Shown: positions 48,903 to 60,318 of the stretch, piece by piece
Layout of the letters: each line of letters starts with the position of its first letter
Position numbering within the stretch: the stretch's first letter is position 1
NCBI GenBank assembly: GCA_021014325.1
Contig: CM037472.1
Location: 24,289,063-24,353,062, forward strand
Reading direction: 5' to 3'
Origin: Plazaster borealis
Lineage: Eukaryota > Echinodermata > Asteroidea > Forcipulatida > Labidiasteridae
Length of the DNA stretch: 64,000 nucleotides
Notes under the pieces: generated by a model
The model's input: the letters and a program-made list of their open reading frames with translations, nothing else
The model's database searches: none
Told to the model about the DNA's origin: nothing
Program-made: the position numbers and the translations under genes

Positions 48903-51149
48903 CATGCAGACATGGACCGACACTCCCATAGCCCCTGGCATCATGATATCCAGGGACTCCTAAACCATAGCACAATGGATGCAATCTGCTGCAGCGGGGA
49001 TGGTTCTTAATCCATGGCCAATTTGCCCCAGCCTGCTCTGGTATCAAGAGATGGCCCCCCAGGGGCAATTACTCTCAGACAGATATTTAAAAGCACCAGT
49101 CCCTGTCCATTGGTGTCATCATTCCATTAGGAAGCAGTAACAGATTGTAGGTGCATCTCCATAATGATGATAAAAGTCCAGTCAAAGCGGTTGGACTTAA
49201 TGCAGAAATAGAGCCATCCTCGGCTTGTCTGTGTGTAGAAAACGTTAATATAGAAGTAATACTTGGAAGCATGAGGTTATTTTTAGAGCAGGGGGATGTG
49301 GAGATTTGTTCTTGACTTGTTTCTAAAAGAGCAAGATTTTAAAAGGGGGAGGGGATTATGTACCGCCAGTAACCACATTGATTAGCCCAACAGCCTAGGT
49401 ATTGCCACTCTCATGTCACCCATTTAAGCAATTTTGAAACTTGCCGGATATTTTTACAGCATTGGTTTAAAGATGGTGGAGCCGCCCTTGGTTTTCAATT
49501 GACATCTCTTAAACCATTCAATTAAATACAGGCATTTGTTTTTTTAATTAGGCGGGATTGTAAGTTTTGGCTACAGTGATTCTATAAGAATAGTGTGTTC
49601 TATGTGTAAATCTCCAATTAGAGATGTTGCCATTCTATGATTCAGTCGTGCTGGCTGTCCAGGATCTACTGGAAGGCTGAGTTTAATATCTTGCTGCGTG
49701 ACTCAGTAACATTACCTAGTCTTAGGGTTGTCTGTAGACAGGATGTCACCGCTGCATCCCAGGGCTTACGGTTCTTAGAAACTGGGATACCAATCAAGCC
49801 GAGCAAAATTGAGCAGAATCTGTAAATGAACCTGGTGAGAGGCGGTGTCTTTTGTGTGCAAGAGTGTGTTCCAATTTATTTAATGTATTTATGTGTTTGA
49901 CGTAAACCAAAACCAAAAGTGCATAAGTTACTTGCACTTTTTCAAGAATCCCAGGGAGTGTATGTACCAAGGTCGCTCGCCACTGATATAAAAATTGAAA
50001 GAAATATTCAGTGAATAGTCTCACCTTGGATTCCCATGAAAGAAAAAGACGAAAATGGAAAGTCATCAATCATGTGAGATTCCTCAAGACACGAACAAAC
50101 AGCAGCGGCAATTACCGCTAGCCATCCATCTATATAAACCCCAGGATGCCATTATTTATTCTCATACCCTCTTGGAGTATTTTAATTCGGGACCATATAA
50201 TCAGGAAGTTGTCAAGTCGTCATTGGATGGCTGTCGCCCGCTGTCTCCGCTATACACCAAAGGTCACCCGTACTTTGTGTTCCTTTTGCATAACTCCTTT
50301 TGATGTAAGTTGTACACAGTACCTGTGTTAGCAAGTCACCTATAATACCATGGTGTCCTTAACGTTTGTGATTTCTGCCACATCCCATACAATTTTCCTT
50401 TGATCCAGGCACACCACCGATATCCTTCTTAATTGACCTGCCTCCTGCCTGTACTATTTCAAGGTGCGGCTATTCTTCCCAAGTGAAGGCCGAGTACATT
50501 TTTACGACCACTTGGAGTGTATGAATTTTTTTATTCGTCTTTCATGTAATGACTTCTTTGCGTGGTTGTATAATGACCTAAGGCTCTATCACATCTGGAG
50601 CAGTAGTAACGTTCACTCTCTTGTGCAGTGCGTTTTCTTAGTTCCTTACTCAATATTCAGGCTGAAATGAAACCATTATTCAAGGTTATTTTTTCCTGTT
50701 GGCTGTTTTTCTTATTGTGCTATCTCAGTAGTGTGGGTTCGGCCATGGAATCATTTACGGCCAGTCATTGTTTTACAGAGGAAATGACTCTCCCTTTGTC
50801 AGGAACGAAATATTAATTGCCCTACCAAAGTGTCTTCAATATTTGGTGGAAATGCATTTGTAAAAAAGCAAAGTACCTGACCGTACTCAAAACTAAGTTT
50901 GTGGTTAACCCACGCGACGGAGTGTTTTTCTTGTAGCAATCTTTTTGGTTCTGACCGAGCTAGGACACATTTCCTGGGAACATTACTCATGTGTTTGTGT
51001 ATTTGAATCACAAACAATTGGCTCATAATGTGAAGTGGTAGCTAAGGTATGCTTTGGTGAATGTACTGGCATTAACAATGATGAACCATAAACTAAGTAC
51101 TTGTGTGATCTACTAACGTTGTATCAACTGGGCAGGGCGGAACTCGGAT

Positions 51150-51450
51150 CTTCTGAAGACAGTCTTCTTTTTATCATTCCTTTAAGTTCCAAATCCCTCG
51201 GTGATAGGTCTCTTTCAATAGCTGGCCCCCAAACTTTGGAACACCATTCCCATCAGCATCAGGAACAACCATTGATGTGACAGTTACTTCAATGTATCTC
51301 TCACTATTTTCTGGAAGCGTCTTAAACACTTCTTATTCACAACACCCTAGTTATTGTCCTATTCTTGTTCAGCGTTTTGATCTCTTGTAAATAAAAGCGC
51401 TTTATAAATACTTGTTATTATTATTATTATTGTTATTATTATTATATTAT
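51150..51450 (+). mobile_element. Non-LTR retrotransposon 3' end
   Basis: With one frameshift this reads SIAGPKLWNTIP-like text, then SIRNN and a WKRLKHFLF segment. These are the C-terminal residues of a LINE ORF2. The 3' UTR ends TAAAAGCGCTTTATAAATAC followed by a (TTA)n tail at 51414-51450. 5'-truncated. Confidence 0.6.
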
Positions 51451-51666
51451 AGACCCCATTTAAAGCCAATATATTTGGTGCCCCTTGATTTTGCCATTGT
51501 ACCCTGCATTAGAAAACTGAATTCCAATCATGTAAGTGCCCTTTACCTGCGGCAAATTGTCCAGTCCCTTCAGGGGAATAAAGTTTGGATGTGTTTTTTC
51601 TTAAGAAGTCAGACATGTTTCAGTGTCAATACTTTGATGCCAATAGATACCACAATTGACTTTTAA

Positions 51667-51818
51667 TGTGAATGGGGGACTTTTGGGACACTACTCAGAC
51701 TTACCAGGTAAATCCATCGTTCTCGGTAAATGTGCGCATGCTCAGAACTACGTAAACAATGGAAATTTACCTGGTTAGTCTGCTGCAAGCTAGCGTTCCA
51801 AAGTCTCCCATTGTTGAC
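51667..51818. repeat. Palindromic MITE
   Basis: Two nested inverted repeats: the outer AATGGGGGACTTTTGGGAC pairs with GTTCCAAAGTCTCCCATT, and the inner CAGACTTACCAGGTAAAT pairs with AAATTTACCTGGTTAGTCTG. About 150 bp, no ORF. Confidence 0.7.
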
Positions 51819-52082
51819 ATTGAAGACAGGGTTTTGCAAGTTCTGACCTCGAATCTCAATGGAACATCCACACTTAGCTGAAATTCCATTACTAACATTT
51901 GCATTGAAAATTAGGTGTGCAGAAAAAAATATGACACTTAAATATAGTTCAAATGCAGTTGTTTTGTCTCGGTGCATTTTTCAGATTATTCTGACATTCA
52001 TTTGTTCTTGCTAAGCTACCCAAATTCAGCCTATAGCTTCCAAACAGTTTTTTGACATCTAGCAAATCTTGACTGTTTGTCA

Positions 52083-52458
52083 ACAATAATAATAATAATA
52101 ATAATGATAGACATTTGTATAGTGCATATTGCAAAAAGCCTCTAAGCACTGAAACATATAACAAAATAAACAAAACTAAGTAATAGGGTAAATAGACATA
52201 CATATAAACAAAGAATTAACGATCACAAAAGGCTAACCTTACTCCATGCCTAAACAAATGAGTTTTCAACCTGGACTGAAATGTATCAACATTGTGAGAA
52301 GTGCGAATATTGAGGGGAAGATTGTTCCATAGGGAAGAAGCAGCATAAGAAAAGGATCTTTCACGGTAGTATTTTGAGCTGATTCGTTGTGTAAATTCCA
52401 AAAGTGACCGGGTAGATGATCGCAGTGTTCGGGTAGGAGTGTAGTGGTGGATTACCAT
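52083..52458 (-). mobile_element. Non-LTR retrotransposon 3' end with ORF2 C-terminus (minus strand)
   Basis: An uninterrupted minus-strand frame (52458-52216) contains TPTRTLRSS, FTQRISSKYYRERSFSYAAS, SLWNNLPLNIRTSHNVDTFQ and SRLKTHLFR. This is the classic end of a CR1/L2-like LINE reverse-transcriptase protein. A 3' UTR and an ATT-repeat tail follow (plus strand (AAT)n at 52084-52105). The open frame over 80 codons makes this the freshest LINE fragment in the window; everything 5' of it is missing. Confidence 0.8.
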
Positions 52459-52863
52459 TGTTCAAACGCCATGCATCGCTGATATTACTGCAATGTATTT
52501 AGTTTATGCCCTGATGTAAAGCAACATCAACACATGGATACGAGTTCAGGTGGTACTACCACCACCAGGACTTTACTTTTGCTGTGTGACAACCATTGTT
52601 GTGACAGTCAATGATTAAGGGAGTTTTGGCAAACTGAAAGTTTAAATTCTTTTCTCTAAAACACAACTTGTGCACAGTTTCTCATTCGGGGAAAGTATAC
52701 AGCTAGCAATGTTGAAATATGATGAACTTATGGCAACTTATATTAAAGAGAAGTCAACCACAGAAAAGATCTTCAGCTAACTTGTTCTTAAATTACATTT
52801 CCAGTAATAAGAAGTAGTGTCTTACAAAGGCTGTTATTTCCTATTTTGATTTTTTTTTTTCAG

Positions 52864-53043
52864 GTTCCAGAATCCTTTATGAGTGTGTCAACTTGCACCC
52901 TGCGTGAATTCTTTGAAGCCATTAAACTTGGCAAGGATTCTGAACCATCCTGGAAGAAGACAATTTATAAAGTGATCGGCAAGCTGGACGAGCCGCTGCC
53001 CGATTTCTTCAAGTCGTCAAACTGCTTGGAGGAGCTTGAGTAA
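52864..53043 (+). CDS. prox1: Prox1/Prospero, terminal coding exon (end of Prospero domain)
   Basis: 59 codons and TAA, residues 678-736. It begins VPESFMSVSTCTLREFFEAI, continues GKDSEPSWKKTIYKVIGKLD and ends FKSSNCLEELE. TLREFF..I..GKD...SWKK.IYK and the F-K-S-x-N-x-L-x-x-L ending are invariant Prospero-domain features. The vertebrate protein ends with two or three more residues after this; the C-terminus here resembles Drosophila's L-E ending. Acceptor (T)n CAG at 52863, phase 0. With this exon the ORF totals 2,211 nt. Confidence 0.95.
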   Translation, partial: VPESFMSVSTCTLREFFEAIKLGKDSEPSWKKTIYKVIGKLDEPLPDFFKSSNCLEELE

Positions 53044-55990
53044 AGACGGAAAGAGGGACTAAAGATTACTCCATGCATTCCACACCTGTTGATTCCGTGA
53101 ATCACACAAGATAGCTTAATCTTGGGTTAAAATTAGATCCGATATCTGTAAGAAACGTTTCCCATAGTTCTTTAAAGCTGTAGAATGAAGCATGGTGATG
53201 GGTTTGTAGATTGCAGACATACATTACATGCACCATGTTCTCAAAGTAAGGCAATCCGTCACTTTGAAACTGGTGACCTGCGATGAGAAGTTTAGCTTCA
53301 CGTCTGCCGATAAACTTGACAAAATATCGGCTTGGCCTAGAAAGCAATTAGCCGATGTTTGTAGCCGTATCTCAGTTCGGCTTAAGAGTGGCACTCGGAC
53401 GCATGTACCCCCTTTCTGCAGGTACTACATCTCAATTTGTTGCTGGCTGCTGCTAATCAGGCTCCTTAGAACCAGAGTTGTTTGTAGCTCGGATTTCCGA
53501 CCAGCGTTATAATGCCAAACTATATTACTAACACTATGGTCACAACACTCCTCTGTGTATAAACTACAACTCGAAGTGGAGAAGAAAAGTGTATTTATTA
53601 TACAACTCACCCACTTTAAAAATATTTAAAAAAGTACTTCTCCTTTTTATATATAAAAACAAAAATAGCTGCATGCAACTGAAGATTTGATACACAAGAG
53701 AACATTTATAAACATATTTAAAACTCGTATTTGGGAATTGAAAAGTGCCATAACAGTGTATTTATGATTAAGAATATTCTATGTACGTATATCTTTTTAC
53801 CGATTTTACCAATTGCTTTCATTGAATAATGTACACTTGTAACAGAACTATGTGCCTCAAAGTCTTTGTGTACGGGGATATAGAAGTGTGGTGGTTGCTT
53901 CTTTTTTTAAATTTATAATGACGGTAAAAAGTGTGTGTATTTCTATTCATCGTCATTCCAAATGCAGAGAAAAGGCTAATTGACTCTTCCTGTTGAGGGT
54001 TTGGTCATCTTAATGTCACAAGGATAATAAGATATGATGTAAATTAGGGGAGCTGTATCCTCTAGAAATCCCCCCCCCCCCCAACAAGGGCAGGAGCGGC
54101 TAACTTAGAAAGGTTAAGTTAGACCTGAACTAATTGCAATGACATCTATCAAACAATAGCAGCCAAAAGTGCCATTCATCACTCTGTAGGCGTTCCATGT
54201 CAGACTTGATCCATCCCTTTGGCTGTAGATTCTATAAACTGCACGTCCCTGTTAATTGTTCTTAAGAGGGAGGGGACGCTGTAGCCCGTATAGCTGGCTG
54301 AGGTATTTCGTGAAATCAACCACACACTCACGGCCTAATGGAATTCATCAGTATAACAAAGAAAAGCACAGGCCTGCGAGAGGTTCCACGTAATGATTTT
54401 GTTCCAATAGTACTAAAATTAGGGCTTTATAGTGACAGAGTAATTAGAGTTGATATTTATGGTCATCTGATGTGACAATCATCATCCTCCTTCCCCCTTT
54501 CTCACATTTTGATGTTACGGTCATCTTGAGAAGCCCCATCGGTGACATGTCAGCGCCGATGAGTCCAGCAGGGGATCAAAATTGATGCAGAAAATGGCTT
54601 CATTTCTCATAATACAGAAACTAAAGCCTGCTGATTGCAGGAAGCATCCATTGTGACTGTCAAGCCCAATTATCCGTATTATCCTAAAGTTATTGGCCAG
54701 AGGGGGCAAGATTGAGATATACTGTGGGTAGATTTCTTGCCGAGGTGGGCATATCTGAGTTAGCGCTTAGTTTTAATACATTACTCTGACGAGGACCGGT
54801 GTACAAAGGTCTAAGAAATGCGTTAATTTTATCAGTTCATCTCAAAATCGCACAACTCAAATATTACGGTTATTCCATGACATTGTGTGATGGCAAATCG
54901 GCTTTATGAGTGTTTTAGATCCAATAATACGTCGGTACATTGAAGCATTGGATTCACCAGAATTTTACTAAAATACAAAACAGACTAAAATGTCAGTTCT
55001 GTTGGAAATGGTTTTAAACTGCTGCTGTGAGGTAATTCTCCCAAACATTTAAATGTCTATTTTTTGTACTGTTTTTCCAACAGTGTTTGATTGCCATTAC
55101 TTACCACAGATGCCAAAATAATGTTCAACAATGAGAAGTACTATTGTTTAAAATTTTAAAATTATGATTAACGTTATTGTGTTGAGTTAAAAAAAAACAT
55201 TAACACATCTGATGTGTATGCTGTCTTTATAGCCAATGATATAACACACTCTTGTAGGTAGTTCTTACAAATGTTCAGGTATGACATCATTGTAAATAAG
55301 TGAAAGAAATCTGTTAAACAATTCCTCGCAATAAGTTTGATTTCCAGATGGAAGAAGTGAACCCAAGATGACTTTCATACGAAGAATGACCCAAATCTAG
55401 GGCCATTAGATTCATCTTTGTCAAGACATCTTTCCCATCTGCCAGATGGGCAATGTAGACCAAGTAATACCTGCACTTTACAGATTTCTATAAATCAAGA
55501 GTGGCAAGCAATTCACCAAGTCAAATCGCTTCCTTCCATCCATCATTGTGACAGTTCAAAGCAATTTCTTGCCCCATCCCAGGTTTAAGTTATCAATTTT
55601 GAAAAAGGACAAGGTTGCACGTTTTGACTTCAGTCTAAAACGTAGAGGGGCAATTTTTGTATGCCACAAGTGCCTTCTTGAAGACCACCAATACAATACA
55701 ATTTCCAGTGTAATTATGGATTGCAGAGCTGGATTTGAAACTGAAGTGGACTTTTTAAAGGGGGGAATTTTTCCAGATGACGATTGTATTTTAGTAAATG
55801 ACTTTTGTAATGACTCAAAATGATGTGGGGTTTGTCTTTTCCCCACCCTATATTTCTTTTTTTTTGTGGTACTTAGTGGGTTTGTAATTTTTCAAAACTG
55901 GATTCACAGTTGTCATTTTTTCAATATCATGTAAATACATTTTGTAGTTTGAATACAGTAGATGGTAGGGAAATAAAAAGTTATATTTAC
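53044..55990 (+). other. prox1: Probable prox 3' UTR
   Basis: Stop TAA at 53041-53043. The first AATAAA I find downstream is at 55972-55977, so a 3' UTR of about 2.9 kb is possible; PROX genes commonly have long 3' UTRs. Pumilio-type TGTAAATA motifs occur at 55291 and 55930. The 54160-54720 part is repeat-poor with balanced composition (ATTAGAGTTGATATTTATGG, GTGACTGTCAAGCCCAATTA) and might be regulatory. The short ORFs in this interval have no domains. Confidence 0.45.
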
Positions 55991-58731
55991 ATAGAATTCT
56001 TGCAACAGGTAATATTCTCAACTCGTTGCATACAATTAGTGCCTTTGTTGTTCCAATGTGGCCTATTTCTAATTATGACCAATTGACACGTTTTTGAAAT
56101 GAACGCTTATCAGTACACAATCTAGAACAACTCAAAAACAAGTATTTATGTCAGAAATAAGAACAAAATAGCATTGTTGAGTCCCAACAGTACTGCTTGC
56201 TTTTTTCAGGAAATTCCTAAATTAATGACAAAGATAAGGGGTATGTAATCATCTGCAAACAGCTGACATTTTATCTGAAATTGATATTGTATAAATCATA
56301 AATTTATTAAGGAATCTGACTCCATATTGGTTTTATTATAACAACCATATAATTATATTGAGCAATGCTCACTTTGTTTTATGGGTAGAAAAAACCCATG
56401 TGTTAAAAGAAGATTGAGTCAAATCGTTAAATGTTATTTTTCCAATCACCTGAGGCAACCTTTAGGATTTTGCCATGGTAATAAGAATGTTGTGTTAATT
56501 GTATCTAGTGTTACGATGGTTTTATCAATCATTCCATTTCTACAATTTTTCCTTCTTTGTTTGCCAAAAGCAATATATATATATATATAATTTGTAAATA
56601 TTCTAACCAAGCTAAGAATCACTTATATCTGTCTTGGTTGTTTCTAATGGGAAGGACGATATTTCCCTTTTTTGTTCTTTTTTTGGGGGGGGGGGGTGGT
56701 TAAAGAATTTTAATTGTTGAGTCGGGATATTTTACTGCGTAATGTTTTAACGATCAATTTTGTGAAAATGTGTTTGGCCTGTCTCTGTTTAACCCTTGAG
56801 AGTATTTAGAATTCAGTACTTGCAAAATAATCAACTCGTCTTAGCCTTTGTGACATGAATGAGGTCTAATTAATTTTGAGTTTATAATTGTAGTAATTAT
56901 TATGCTAGTGTTTTATTATTAAGGGGTACATCAGGGACGTTTTGGTTTTATTTTTGTTTCATGCATTGAATACAGTGAGTTTCTTGTCTGAACTGATTCC
57001 GATTGTTGGTGTGATGGGATACGGATGTTAACAAACAGGGCCAGTTGGTTCAATGGCGGAACATCCTCTCCTTGGAATAGTGCACACACACAAAAAAGTG
57101 GCTTTGTCAACTGAGGAATTCCCAGTCGGGACTTCTTAGATTACCCAATTGGGACTCATTGGTAATCTTCTGCGCCATTGGTACCCCCAAATAGGTGACC
57201 TGAGCTCTCACAAAATGAGAGTTCAGGTCCAAAACTTTATTACAGATAAGACCTAAAAAGTCAACTAATAATACACTGTGTGGCTTGGTCCAGGCTTCAG
57301 TGTTGGGTAATATTTGCACCATCAAGTGTTGGAAATCATTTGGAAGCCATTTTCAATATTTCATTTTCATAAGACGTCAAAACCTGGACTAACTGATTTC
57401 TTTTTGCTGTAGGTACCAGTAGACATATCCTTAACCTGTTCATCAAATCATCAAATCCAATCAATAAAATACTGGTCTCTTTAAAACATAAAAATTAACA
57501 CTTGCCACAGAAAGAGATCACATGGGGGGGTATATCTGTTTTTTCATTATTGAAGATCGGTCAATTACACCGAATCACAAGAAAGAACTTGTGTCATATA
57601 TTTTATGGTCAACTCTTTAGTGGATGATTTCCTCCTTCTTCATGTCACTGTAAACTTACAATACAAAACTTCAAAGTGAACCTTTTATGGCTTCATGCAG
57701 TGAACCAAGATCAGGAACATTGGAGTTGAGTTTCGTTGGGGGGGGGGGGGGTGGCATTGCTGATTGAAAAGGCTACTCAAGTTGTCAATGATCTTGTGAA
57801 CACTTCAAACGTTTGAATCACAAACAGAGTTTTTACGTTTCCATACACTCCACTGTTTTACCTCATGGCAGTTGTTAAACAAACTATCTGATCAACTCCT
57901 AAACTCGGAATCAGAAGAAAAGTAACCACTTTTACAATGCAAGAATATTTAGTTTGAGAAACTACCGATTTCTTGGCACTGATTATGGCCAAAGTAATTG
58001 CTTTTATTAATCATATGACAGGCCTTTAACTAGATTTGTGGACCAGTTGTTAAAAGCTTGTCAAGGTGCTAGCATAACGATCTTGCTGGAATCTTGCGAT
58101 ACTGGTGCTGATACTTGCGAGCCTACTGCTCTTTTAAATGTGGCAGAAGTCGGGAGCCAGCAGTCTCCAGACAGAACATTTAACAACTTGTCCACTAATA
58201 TAGCCTTTACCCCTTTTTATTGTTACCTTTAACTGTTCTGACATTCCATCTCTGTTATTATCTTTAGTGTTTTAGGACAATTCTACATTAAGAGAAAATG
58301 TAATATGGCAAGTGCCTGGGATGTGGTTTTTGTATATTTAAGCCTGTATACAAAGAATATTCCTACTTTTAATGAATCAATAAATAATTAGGTTGATGTA
58401 AATGCATCAAAAAAGTTAGTTTGATGCCTTAATGTAATACATTTTATTCTTTTTAAAACAACCATTTGCCTCTTAACTTTTGCATTAATGATTAAGATTT
58501 TTTACAAGTCTAAGGCAAGGAATTATTATATTTTTAATTGGTGGTATGTATGAAGGGGCCTTATGTTTGATCGTTTTTCTTTTGTTTGATCGTTTTTTTT
58601 TGAAGACATTTATTTGCGATCTCTGTAATTTATGCACACAGACAAGGGTTCAGGGGAAGCTTGTTTGACCTTTTTTTATCAGATGACGTTTTGACCCAAT
58701 TCACATGATGTCATCACTCGCGATAAATGTG

Positions 58732-58826
58732 GCAACGCCATTTTGTGAGTTAGATTCACCATGCAGATATTACAGTGCGTTATTATGCACACTTTATCTT
58801 TACATGCAATTTGACTCCCAAAATGA
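58732..58826. repeat. Short foldback repeat, copy C
   Basis: Third copy of the repeat seen at 7-112 and 312-414: AACGCCATTTTGTGAGTTAG at the left and TTTGACTCCCAAAATGACAG at the right, with TTACAGTGCGTTATTATGCA between. The preceding ACCCAATTCACATGATGTCA also resembles sequence before copy B (ACCCAATTCACCTGACTTCA, about 278), so the repeat extends about 50 bp to the left. Confidence 0.55.
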
Positions 58827-60286
58827 CAGACAATAAGAAGACAATAGCGGCCTGTGACGCCTATTTTAAAACAATCAGCAGACAACGTCTAATGTAAACA
58901 TGCAGCATTCAGATCTAGTTAGTTATGCAAGGGGATTAAATGAAGACAAGTCTAACAAGTTACAAGCTGCTAAATACACTAATTCTTAGCATAAATAGGT
59001 CACCGGCCAAAACATCACATTATGTATAGGTGATGCGCTGGTTCCCCTCCACTTTTGGGCTCAGCAGATTTTTTGTTTCCTGCTTTGTTGCTGTACACCT
59101 GTGTAATGTTTGCCAAATCTGAACACAAGCTTGATGGATCATATTTCAATTCCTTAACTATATCAGGTCAAACAAGTTTATGTAAGTTTTGCATGCAATA
59201 ATATACTCCAGACCTTTGGCAATTTTAAGCAGGAATTCATATATATATATATAGTTATAAAACTAGTAGGGGAGATGGCCTTAGCTTTTGATCCAAACCG
59301 GACCATATATATATAATTATGAATGAACCCTAAAATTTACACAAGCACAACCTGTGGACAGGTTAAAGTTACTCTAAACTATATAAAAACAAAATGTATT
59401 GGGTTAAATTTCCATGTATAGCAGACTCAATTTCTGGGGTTTGTGTTCATTTCTGTACTTTTATTAATCACTTCTTTCTGTCTTGAGTTTTGATTTTTGT
59501 GTATATTATGACCGATTTTTATTTTGTCTTTCATTTTTGTTGATTTATGAAATCTTGTCAAGATACCCGTATAAGGGTTCGCTAATCTCTGTAAATTTGG
59601 GTTCATTTGAATAATTTTATTTAATATTTTAAGTTCTGTGAATTTCTTATTTGTAAGATCCTTTTAATTAGAATGCATTTTCAGTAAACATTTGAAGAAA
59701 AAAAAAGTAGATTTAGTATTTTAAGCAAACAAGCTGTTTGCGTATTTACATTACCTCAGTTCCAGGCAGGTTAAGTAGTTGTGGCCTAGTAAATCTTTTA
59801 TGCTTTTAGCCTTTAATTTATGCCATTATAATATAATGAGTGATTTGGTTGACTCGAGATAGATATAAGAATCATAATTTTGTTTCAAATATTTTTAATT
59901 CAAAGATGTAGGGTGAGGGATTTTGGGGTAATTTGACAAATTTCTCATTGAATAAATCAATTGCTGGTTTCTTGAACAGTGTCTTTAGAATTGTTGTCAT
60001 TTTTGTGTTGTCTTCTAAAAAACAAACAAGAAACATACTTGTTGAATGAATAGATTACTGCGGCACACAGGGTGATTGCCACCCAAACTATCACAATAGA
60101 TAGTTCGCAATAGATGCCATCTTTACAAGCAACTGGGGTATTGATTTAAGCATTCTAATTTTTCTACGCAGCCAAATTGTTTATCGCCCAATCATGCAAG
60201 GAATTTGATTAAAACTCCTGAATGCCGCACGCGATGTTTACGCGTAACAGATAGTTGTGCATTAAGAAAATGACTTATTTGTCTAT

Positions 60287-60318
60287 AAAGATGGCCGACT
60301 TTACACGGAGTGACGTCA
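60287..60318 (+). promoter_or_regulatory. Candidate YY1-like and CRE sites
   Basis: AAGATGGCCGAC at 60287-60298 resembles a YY1 site and TGACGTCA at 60311-60318 is a perfect CRE palindrome. Such a pair is seen at some promoters, but no adjacent first exon is identified. Motif evidence only. Confidence 0.25.

Larger units (their letters stand above)
44214..52863 (+). other. prox1: prox intron between coding exons 4 and 5 (GT-AG, 8650 nt)
   Basis: Largest intron of the gene. Donor CAG|GTAAGA, acceptor TTGATTTTTTTTTTCAG|GTT, phase 0. It holds a SINE, LINE fragments, a 157-bp tandem duplication, a MITE and several C-runs. The 48900-49420 part is repeat-free and more balanced in composition (CAAAGCGGTTGGACTTAATG and TTCTTAATCCATGGCC are examples). 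It is a candidate regulatory block, unproven. Confidence 0.88.

Noticed and set aside
55548..55846. Overlapping plus and minus ORFs of about 90 codons
   Set aside because: No homology recognised; lies in the putative 3' UTR; opposite-strand open frames overlap fully.
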